Of a stretch of 10,017 nt of DNA, positions 1 to 5,238 are shown in pieces. The stretch is from the NCBI GenBank assembly GCA_046262015.1, contig JBHENN010000013.1:1-10017 (forward strand). The letters run 5' to 3'. The position numbers and the translations under genes are program-made. Source of the DNA: JBHENN01 sp046262015. Lineage in GTDB: Bacteria; Actinomycetota; CADDZG01; WHSQ01. Each line of letters begins with the position of its first letter. Positions within the stretch are counted from its first letter, which is position 1. The notes under the pieces were generated by a model that ran no database searches, had not been told where the DNA came from, and saw only the letters and a list, made by a program, of their open reading frames with translations.

Positions 1-1
1 T

Positions 2-391
2 CTGTCGGTGTTCTCTCTGCCACTGACGCTGCTGTTCCTCGCTCTCGCCGGGGCGGCGGATGTGGTCAGCGCGGTGTTCCGGGGCACGATGCTGGTCGAG
101 CGGACCCCTGACTCCCTGCGAGGCCGGGTGTTGGCGGTGAACATCATGGTCGTGACCGGTGGCCCTCGCCTCGGCGACCTCGAAGCGGGACTCGTCGCGG
201 GCATCCCCGCGATCGGCCCTGCCGGCTCGATCGTGGTCGGAGGGCTCGCCTGCCTGGCCGGCACGGCCGCGGTCGCGGCCGCCTTCCCATCTCTCCGCGA
301 CTACGTCGCGGTCCCCGGCGCGACCGCAGCCGCCTCGTCGTCACCCCTCTCGGGACCGACGCGCGAGCCCGAGACGGGCCCGACGCACTGA
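2..391 (+). CDS. MFS transporter, C-terminal fragment (5' end outside window)
   Basis: The frame is open from the window edge and ends at TGA 389-391, giving 129 visible residues. The fragment begins with a hydrophobic helix (LPLTLLFLALAG). It continues with a loop containing ERTPDSLRGRVLAV, which matches the cytoplasmic loop typical of drug- or siderophore-exporter-like MFS proteins (MFS_3 group). Two more hydrophobic stretches follow (about residues 60-80 and 80-97 of the fragment), and then a hydrophilic Ser/Pro/Thr-rich tail of about 30 residues. The protein would therefore be an inner-membrane, proton-driven efflux carrier. The substrate cannot be inferred from the C-terminus. An ATG at 8 is in frame but is very unlikely to be the true start, because the family has about 400 residues. 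The gene converges on the ATP-grasp gene with 6 nt between the two stop codons. Confidence 0.75.
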   Translation: MSVFSLPLTLLFLALAGAADVVSAVFRGTMLVERTPDSLRGRVLAVNIMVVTGGPRLGDLEAGLVAGIPAIGPAGSIVVGGLACLAGTAAVAAAFPSLRDYVAVPGATAAASSSPLSGPTREPETGPTH

Positions 392-401
392 GCGCGCTCA
401 G
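388..401. repeat. 14-bp perfect palindrome holding both convergent stop codons
   Basis: CTGAGCGCGCTCAG is identical to its own reverse complement. It contains the TGA of the MFS gene (389-391) and, on the minus strand, the TGA of the ATP-grasp gene (398-400). As RNA from either strand it could fold as a 5-bp stem (CTGAG/CTCAG) with a CGCG loop. No U-tract follows in either direction, so an intrinsic terminator role is only possible, not shown. Confidence 0.5.
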
Positions 402-1645
402 ACGGCGGCGCGGCTCCGCTCGTCGGCGGCCCAGGCCGCGAGCAGGCCCCGGTAGTGCGCGACGAAGCGGTCGCGCTCGTGGGCCGGGAAGGTCGTCTCT
501 ACCGTCTCGATCAGGAGGCGGTCGAACTCGTCGCTCTCGACGAACTCGACCATGGCCTCATCGATCTCCGGCAGGTGCTGCTCGCAGAACCGATGGTACG
601 CGTCGACGTCGAAGTATTCGTTGGCGAGGCGGCCGTACTCGCCCAGCTTGTCTTCGTAACTGAGGTCGTCGCGGTCGCCTATCTCGAAGTAGCGCCGCGT
701 GTCCTGGTCGATACGCATCCGGCGCCCCGTCGCGGCGCAGAAGATCGACCACTTCGCGAGCGCCTTTATGGCCCACGGAAAGTAGTAGTGCAGGCTGGTC
801 AGGGCGATGTCGGGGTTCGCGTTGGCGTAGTCGATCGGATAGACCTGTCCGTCCTTGACGATCGTCTCGCACGAGTTGAACTCCCACAGGAAGAACGCGT
901 TCACGAGCTTGCCGATCGTGGTCACCTCCCGGCCGAGGTCGGGAGACAGGAAGCTGTGGTCGACCTGGTAGCGGTCGTACATCGGCCGCCCGGGGTCGTA
1001 CTTCATCACCATGGTCTCGGCGCCGATCGAGAGGCTGCGCACGAAGACCTCGAAGTCGTCCACCGCGGCTTGAAGGTGCATCAATCGTTCGCCCGATTGG
1101 TCGTAGCCGCGATGCAGCTCGTGATCGTTGCGGATCTTAGTGACCCCGACCCATGCCCCGCCGTCGAACGGCTTCATGTAGAGGGGATAGCCGACCTGGT
1201 GGGCCACCTCCTCGAGCTTGAAGGGCAGGTTGTAACGCGCGGCGGTGTAGGGGAAGCGCGGGTTCTCCGGCGGCTGCTTCGTGGGAAGCAGCCACGTGTC
1301 GGGGACCTTGAGCCCGAGACGGATCATGGCGCAGTAAGCGGAATGCTTCTCCATCGCCTGGAACGTGAACGGGTTGTTCATCAGGTAGACGTCGTCCATG
1401 AGGGCGATCTTCTTCAGCCATTCGCGCGGAACGAAGTACCAGTACGCGAGACGGTCGATCACCACCGCATAGCGCGGCTTCGCCCGCAGGTCGAAGGGCT
1501 CGATCGTGATCCGATCGGTGGCGAACGAATGCTCCTCGCCAGCGTATGAGACGCGCGGTCGCAGGCGTCGGAACAGGGCCTCGAAGGCTCCGGACCAGTC
1601 CTCCTCGGTCCCGAGCAGGAGCCCGATCAGGTGCTTCTTCGCCAT
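398..1645 (-). CDS. ATP-grasp ligase, carboxylate-amine/RimK-like, last gene of the operon
   Basis: A 415-residue cytoplasmic protein. The start is ATG 1645-1643, which overlaps the TGA of the upstream esterase by one base (TGATG). A GAGG at 1657-1654 lies 8 nt ahead of it. A longer in-frame start at 1855 would run back through the esterase gene and is rejected. Residues 1-115 look like a pre-ATP-grasp domain. The central region carries ATP-grasp features: YPLYMKPF with Lys158, followed by the glycine-rich loop DGGAWVGV (161-168). A later segment with EFNSCE (255-260) and PIDYANANPD (270-279) supplies acidic and Asn residues where Mg-ATP is normally held. Family members couple ATP hydrolysis to joining a carboxylate to an amine or thiol through an acyl-phosphate. 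About 130 mostly helical residues follow the fold (285-415) and are longer than expected for a minimal ATP-grasp enzyme. The substrate is unknown. The fold call is firm, but the reaction class is inferred. Confidence 0.8.
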   Translation of the reverse strand: MAKKHLIGLLLGTEEDWSGAFEALFRRLRPRVSYAGEEHSFATDRITIEPFDLRAKPRYAVVIDRLAYWYFVPREWLKKIALMDDVYLMNNPFTFQAMEKHSAYCAMIRLGLKVPDTWLLPTKQPPENPRFPYTAARYNLPFKLEEVAHQVGYPLYMKPFDGGAWVGVTKIRNDHELHRGYDQSGERLMHLQAAVDDFEVFVRSLSIGAETMVMKYDPGRPMYDRYQVDHSFLSPDLGREVTTIGKLVNAFFLWEFNSCETIVKDGQVYPIDYANANPDIALTSLHYYFPWAIKALAKWSIFCAATGRRMRIDQDTRRYFEIGDRDDLSYEDKLGEYGRLANEYFDVDAYHRFCEQHLPEIDEAMVEFVESDEFDRLLIETVETTFPAHERDRFVAHYRGLLAAWAADERSRAAV

Positions 1646-2385
1646 CAGCAGAACCTCGGCAGGTGATGCGCGATCTGGTTGCGCCACGACGGCCAGTCGT
1701 GCGGTACGTCGTGGCCCCACAGGTCCAGCTCGCAGCGTATCCCCTTGCTCACCAAGAGCTCCGCGAACCGGGTGGTGCTCGCGAGCGCGCCCGTAGTGTC
1801 CTCCCACTGGCCCTGTCCGCAGATCAGCAGCAGGCTCGCACGCTCGCGCAGCCATGTGAGATGTGCTGCCTCGGCATTGGCGATGTAGTCCATCGGATTG
1901 TTGAAATAGACGGTGTCGCCCCGCTCTCCCCAGCCCGTGCCGGCGACGTCGTAGACGCCGCTGTGGCAGATCGCGAGGGGGAACAGGTCGGCTCGCTTGA
2001 GGGTGAGGTTGGCCGCGTGGTAGGCGCCGAAGCTGCAGCCGGTCACCATGATGTCGCCGGCTCCCCGACTGTCATCGTGGATCCAGGGCACGACCTGGTT
2101 CAGGATCCAGTCTTCGTACGCGGTGTGGCGGCGAGCCCGTTCTTCGAGAGGGAGGTCGTTGCGGCTCCAGCTCGATGCGTCGAAGCTGTCCACGCAGTAA
2201 ACCTTGACGCGGCCCGCGTCGATCAGGTGCGCGATCGACGCGATCATGCCCCGGTCCTCGTAGTCCCGCCGGCTGCCCTGCTCGGACGGGAACACCAACA
2301 TGGGGCGGCCGTAGTGGCCGTACGCGATGACGGCCCCCTCGCCGCCGATGGCGGGGGAGAACAGCCCTGCCTCTTGCCGTCTCAT
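1645..2385 (-). CDS. Small esterase, alpha/beta hydrolase fold (COG4947-like)
   Basis: A 246-residue protein without a signal peptide or membrane helix, so probably cytoplasmic. ATG 2385-2383 is chosen because it forms an ATGA overlap with the stop of the preceding esterase. A GTG two codons earlier (2391) is also possible, and neither has a clear Shine-Dalgarno sequence. The nucleophile elbow is GCSFG (116-120) with Ser118. The likely catalytic histidine is His229 in PHDWPSWRN, and an acidic residue near GQWED (193-196, E195 or D196) may complete the triad. The N-terminal half has the early strand GRPMLVFPSEQG and a Tyr/Trp-rich middle, as in the esterase D/enterochelin-esterase branch. It lacks the N-terminal beta-sandwich carried by its neighbour. 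It probably hydrolyses an ester or amide, but the substrate is unknown. Both hydrolases end in the same His-x-Trp-x-x-Trp-Arg pattern, so they are probably distant homologues. Confidence 0.8.
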   Translation of the reverse strand: MRRQEAGLFSPAIGGEGAVIAYGHYGRPMLVFPSEQGSRRDYEDRGMIASIAHLIDAGRVKVYCVDSFDASSWSRNDLPLEERARRHTAYEDWILNQVVPWIHDDSRGAGDIMVTGCSFGAYHAANLTLKRADLFPLAICHSGVYDVAGTGWGERGDTVYFNNPMDYIANAEAAHLTWLRERASLLLICGQGQWEDTTGALASTTRFAELLVSKGIRCELDLWGHDVPHDWPSWRNQIAHHLPRFC

Positions 2386-3485
2386 GCCCACAGCCGGGCA
2401 AGGAGGTCGACGAGGTGCGGGTCGAAGGTGTCACGCCAGCCCGTCCAGTTGTGCGCGTCGCGATTCTCGTGGAGCCGAACGTCATAACCCTGCCGCACCA
2501 GGGCATCCCGCATCGCCCGGTTGTTGCCGAGGTTCTCTTCGGCCGTTCCGCACGTCATCACCACCGGGATCGGATGGGCCCATCCGTCCGCGGCCAGGAC
2601 CTGGCCCACGAGGCGCGAGATCCTGCGGAAGCGGGCGAATCCGGCTTCTTGCGGATCGAACCGCTGCCGGAAGTAGCTGCCGGATTGGAGGAACAGGGCT
2701 CCGAACGACGCCGGGCTCTTGCGATGGACCTGCAGCATCGCCAACGCGCCGAGACTGGCGCCCATCCCGATGCGCATCCTGCGTCCGTGAGGGGCAGGAG
2801 CGATCTCTGCGAGGGCGGGCAGTATCTCCAGCGCGAGTGCACGGCCGTACGCGGCCGAACCCGAATAGATCTCGTCCCGATCGACCGGCTGAAGGAGGGC
2901 GGCGCGCACCGGCGGAAGCCTGCCGGCCGCTGTCATCACATCGAGGAGCGATAGCAAACCCGAGAAGTCGGCGTATTCGAAGCCGTCGTGGGCCACCACG
3001 AGGGGAAGTGGCTCGTCGGGCGCCGCCCCGGCGCTGGTCCATAGCCTGACCGGCACCGCGGCGCGTAGCGCGCGGCTCTTGATCTCGTGGTGCGTGACCG
3101 TCCCCTGAGCCGCGCTTCGCTCCACCCACGCCGGTGCTCGGTACTCGGGGAACTCCACCACCGACTTGTCGCCGAAGGCGCCCGGCGCACGCCTCGGGTT
3201 GAACGGGTCGCACAGCAGCTCGGTGTGACCTTCGCCGTAAGTGAACTCGAGCTGGTACTCCATACGGTCTGCAGCAGGACGGGGCAACAGGAGCTGCCAC
3301 CACTCAGAGGCGGCGAAACGCACGAACTCCGGTCCCAGTCGAGGGCGGGCCACCTCCTGGCTCAGGCGAACCCGGGTGAGCACCGCATCCGGATCGTGGA
3401 CCTCGAAGCTGACGTATGGACGCTCGTCCTCGGCCGACGACGTGACGGGTTCCAGCCTGTGCGCTCCTACCCGCGCGGTTCCCAC
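2382..3485 (-). CDS. Enterochelin-esterase-like alpha/beta hydrolase with N-terminal E-set domain
   Basis: A 367-residue protein if it starts at GTG 3485-3483, which overlaps the permease end by 19 nt and has an AGG 8 nt upstream (3496-3494). No ATG lies near the expected N-terminus, so this start is the least certain in the operon. Residues about 24-118 form a CBM48/E-set-like beta-sandwich, with the typical ending ADRMEYQLEF and then CDPFNPRRAPGAFGDKS. The catalytic domain follows. It has the strand PLPLVVAHDGFEYAD (159-173), the nucleophile elbow GASLG (242-246, Ser244) and a late histidine in AHNWTGWRD (His345). TCGTAEENL (311-319) is a candidate acid region. Relatives (Fes, esterase D group) cut ester bonds in siderophores or small acyl compounds. 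No siderophore synthesis genes are visible here, so iron use is not supported. No signal peptide is seen. Confidence 0.8.
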   Translation of the reverse strand: MGTARVGAHRLEPVTSSAEDERPYVSFEVHDPDAVLTRVRLSQEVARPRLGPEFVRFAASEWWQLLLPRPAADRMEYQLEFTYGEGHTELLCDPFNPRRAPGAFGDKSVVEFPEYRAPAWVERSAAQGTVTHHEIKSRALRAAVPVRLWTSAGAAPDEPLPLVVAHDGFEYADFSGLLSLLDVMTAAGRLPPVRAALLQPVDRDEIYSGSAAYGRALALEILPALAEIAPAPHGRRMRIGMGASLGALAMLQVHRKSPASFGALFLQSGSYFRQRFDPQEAGFARFRRISRLVGQVLAADGWAHPIPVVMTCGTAEENLGNNRAMRDALVRQGYDVRLHENRDAHNWTGWRDTFDPHLVDLLARLWA

Positions 3486-4204
3486 GAGAAGAACCTGATC
3501 GCGCCGAGCAGTCCCACGACCCCCCAGACCGCGACCACGAACAGGTCGCTCGCTTCCCACCCGCTGCCGGAGCCGGGATTGAACGCCGACATCACCGCCT
3601 CGGCAAAGTGCTTGATGGGGAACACGTCCGCGATAGTCGTCATCCATTCCGGGGCGTCGTCGGTCGGGAAGAAGACCCCGGACAGGAACAGCAACGGGAG
3701 GATCGACGCGTTGACGATGGCCGGCGCGGCGTCCGCGTTCGGTATCACCGCCGTGATGGCAAGCCCCAGGCTGCAGAACGCGGCCGCGCCGACCGCCAGC
3801 GTCACTACGAACGCAGCGAGGGTTCGGCCGGGCAATGCAACGTCGTAGAGGAAGCGTCCGCAGAGGCTTACGATCAGAACGAGAAGGAGCGCGATCAGTG
3901 TCGCGTGCATGATCTTTCCCAGAAGGTACGCGGTGCCGGGCAGCGGGGTTCCGCGTTTGCGCTTGAGTACCCCCTCCTCGCGGGCGAAGGCCACGTTCAT
4001 GGCGATATTCGTGTAGCAGGCAGTGATCACCGAGAACGCTGCGATCGACGGTACGAAGTACTGGGTGTTGTCCTTGAAGACGCCGGCGAAGATGAATAGG
4101 AACATCAGCGGGAAGGCGAAGATGAAGAACGCCGCAGCCGGGTTCCTCCAGAAGGCCTTGTTCTCCCACGCGACCTGTCGCAGGGCGAGAGTGGCTGCGC
4201 TCAC
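3467..4204 (-). CDS. ABC-2 type transporter permease
   Basis: A 245-residue integral membrane protein. The GTG start at 4204-4202 overlaps the ATPase stop (GTGA), and AGGGGG (4216-4211) sits 6 nt ahead of it. About six hydrophobic segments are visible (residues roughly 24-41, 52-70, 98-118, 128-152, 160-180 and 219-237), as expected for one ABC-2 exporter half. The loop after the second helix has the family pattern REEGVLKRKRGTPLPG (75-90), and the fifth helix ends in FLSGVFFP (173-180). Two copies would pair with two ATPase subunits. Members of the group (DrrB/NodJ/ABC2_membrane) export drugs, lipids, polysaccharides or peptides. The exported compound here is unknown, but the genes behind it suggest the product of the ligase/esterase enzymes. 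Confidence 0.88.
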   Translation of the reverse strand: MSAATLALRQVAWENKAFWRNPAAAFFIFAFPLMFLFIFAGVFKDNTQYFVPSIAAFSVITACYTNIAMNVAFAREEGVLKRKRGTPLPGTAYLLGKIMHATLIALLLVLIVSLCGRFLYDVALPGRTLAAFVVTLAVGAAAFCSLGLAITAVIPNADAAPAIVNASILPLLFLSGVFFPTDDAPEWMTTIADVFPIKHFAEAVMSAFNPGSGSGWEASDLFVVAVWGVVGLLGAIRFFSWEPRG

Positions 4205-5112
4205 GACGATCCCCCTGAGCTCTTGGTGAGCTCGAGGTAGACGTCTTCGAGCGACGGTCGGGCAACGGCCAATCCCCGGAGGTTGATCGAGCCGTCCAGA
4301 GCCCACCGGGTCAGCTCGTGGAGGAGCGGAACGGGCTCGGCAGTGGCGATCTCGATCCTGCCGTCGCGCCGAACGGCATGTCGCGCCAGGCCGTCGGGAA
4401 GCGATGCATCGTCATCGAGTGAGAAGGAGATCCGTGTGGTCGCCGCACCCCCACCCATGAGCTCTGCAGGCGGCCCCTCCGCGATGATCGATCCGGCCGA
4501 GATGATCCCCACCCGGCCGGCGAGGTGTTGCGCCTCGTCCATGTAATGCGTGGTCAGTAGCACGGTCTTGTCGAGCGCCTGAAGGCTCTTGACCATGTCC
4601 CAGGCATTCCGGCGAGCCCCCGGGTCGAACCCGGTCGTGGGTTCGTCGAGGAACAGCAGCTCGGGGTCCCCGGCCAGCCCGACGGCCACGTCGAGCCGGC
4701 GTTTCTGGCCGCCGGACAGCTTGGTCACCCGGGCGCGCCGCTTCTCCTGCAGGCCGACGACCTCGACGATCTCGTCCAGCGGGCGGGGCTGCGGGTAGTA
4801 GCCCCGATACTGCTCGATGACCTCCTCGACCGTGAGGAAGGGCTCGACGCCGGTCTCCTGCAGGACGATCCCGATCTTCCGGCGGAACGCTTGCTCGCGC
4901 TTGCCGGGGTCATGGCCGAGGACGCGGACGTCGCCCGACGTACGTTCGCGATAACCCTCGAGGATCTCGATGGTCGTCGTCTTGCCTGCCCCTTTCGGCC
5001 CGAGCAGCGCGTAGATCTCGCCCCGTTCGATATCGAGGTCGACCCCGGCGACCGCCTCGAGCTCGCCGTAGGTCTTGCGCAGGGAACGGACCTCGATCGC
5101 GGCGGTGGGCAT
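4201..5112 (-). CDS. ABC transporter ATP-binding protein (DrrA/CcmA-type)
   Basis: A 303-residue soluble ATPase, first gene of the operon. ATG 5112-5110 gives the conventional N-terminus (IEVRSLRKTYGELEAV). All nucleotide-binding motifs are present: Walker A GPKGAGKT (38-45), Q-loop Gln85, signature LSGGQ (132-136), Walker B LLFLDE (152-157) and the switch His189 in TTHYMDEA. The Walker A has Lys40 where most relatives have Asn or Ser. This position is free in the general P-loop pattern, so activity should be kept. After residue 220 there is the extra C-terminal domain common in DrrA-like proteins, ending in PSLEDVYLELT. It energises export through the permease encoded next. No Shine-Dalgarno sequence precedes the ATG, which fits the leaderless promoter described at 5119-5124. 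Confidence 0.92.
   Translation of the reverse strand: MPTAAIEVRSLRKTYGELEAVAGVDLDIERGEIYALLGPKGAGKTTTIEILEGYRERTSGDVRVLGHDPGKREQAFRRKIGIVLQETGVEPFLTVEEVIEQYRGYYPQPRPLDEIVEVVGLQEKRRARVTKLSGGQKRRLDVAVGLAGDPELLFLDEPTTGFDPGARRNAWDMVKSLQALDKTVLLTTHYMDEAQHLAGRVGIISAGSIIAEGPPAELMGGGAATTRISFSLDDDASLPDGLARHAVRRDGRIEIATAEPVPLLHELTRWALDGSINLRGLAVARPSLEDVYLELTKSSGGSS
4211..4216 (-). promoter_or_regulatory. Ribosome binding site of the ABC permease
   Basis: AGGGGG on the minus strand lies 6 nt before GTG 4204, inside the last codons of the ATPase gene. It decides the GTG start over the further in-frame positions that would extend the permease into the ATPase. Confidence 0.55.
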
Positions 5113-5118
5113 CGGGCG

Positions 5119-5124
5119 AGGATA
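5119..5124 (-). promoter_or_regulatory. Predicted -10 element of the operon, leaderless layout
   Basis: On the minus strand TATCCT ends 6 nt before the ATPase ATG, so transcription would begin at or within a base of the A of the start codon. This matches the actinobacterial TANNNT leaderless arrangement, and no Shine-Dalgarno sequence is present. No convincing -35 box is seen 16-19 nt upstream. The same hexamer and spacing recur before the acyl-CoA dehydrogenase gene. Confidence 0.5.
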
Positions 5125-5195
5125 GTGCGGTTCGGTCCCGAGCCCGGATCTTCTTGGGATCGGGTCTTCAGGCAGGAGCCGCCGGGCGCAGGACG

Positions 5196-5211
5196 TATGC
5201 TCCTTCGGAGC
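5196..5211 (+). promoter_or_regulatory. Weak -10 candidate and small hairpin upstream of the protease gene
   Basis: TATGCT (5196-5201) fits TANNNT and would give a leader of about 30 nt. Overlapping it, GCTCC-TTC-GGAGC (5199-5211) is a perfect 5-bp inverted repeat. No -35 box is recognisable. The 126-nt gap 5113-5238 separates divergent genes, so it must hold both promoters. I see nothing else in it. Confidence 0.25.
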
Positions 5212-5238
5212 AACGGTGCTGAAGACCTGGGGGGGAAC

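Larger units (their letters stand above)
398..5112 (-). other. Five-gene coupled operon: ABC ATPase, ABC-2 permease, two esterases, ATP-grasp
   Basis: All five genes are read on the minus strand, and every junction overlaps. ATPase/permease share 4 nt (GTGA), permease/first esterase 19 nt, first/second esterase 4 nt (ATGA), and second esterase/ATP-grasp 1 nt (TGATG). Such packing indicates one transcript with translational coupling and roughly balanced protein output. There is no room between the genes for a separate precursor peptide. The only promoter-like sequence found lies just ahead of the ATPase. No terminator is obvious after the last gene beyond the 388-401 palindrome. Co-function of the five products is inferred from this arrangement. 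Confidence 0.75.

Noticed and set aside
455..1549. Long + strand open frame (364 codons) opposite the ATP-grasp gene
   Set aside because: It is a shadow of GC-rich codon use. Its translation is Val/Asp/Leu/Arg-rich with no recognisable domain, while the opposite strand encodes clear ATP-grasp motifs.
1646..1855. N-terminal extension of the ATP-grasp frame to ATG 1855
   Set aside because: The extra 70 residues lie inside the esterase gene and look random. The internal ATG at 1645 has a GAGG at good spacing and a TGATG junction.
1546..2487. Long + strand open frame opposite the small esterase
   Set aside because: It is antisense to a gene with a GxSxG elbow and catalytic histidine. The translation has biased composition and no domain.
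3087..3848. + strand open frame across the esterase/permease junction
   Set aside because: It spans two well-supported minus-strand genes and shows no motif or plausible ribosome binding site.
2382..5112. Siderophore (enterobactin) utilisation locus suggested by the Fes-like esterase
   Set aside because: There is no siderophore-binding protein, uptake permease, ferric reductase or Fur-box-like sequence. The ABC genes are of the export type.
4891..5238. Upstream extension of the protease reading frame
   Set aside because: It would run through the ABC ATPase gene and the divergent promoter region. ATG 5239 directly precedes a proper signal peptide.
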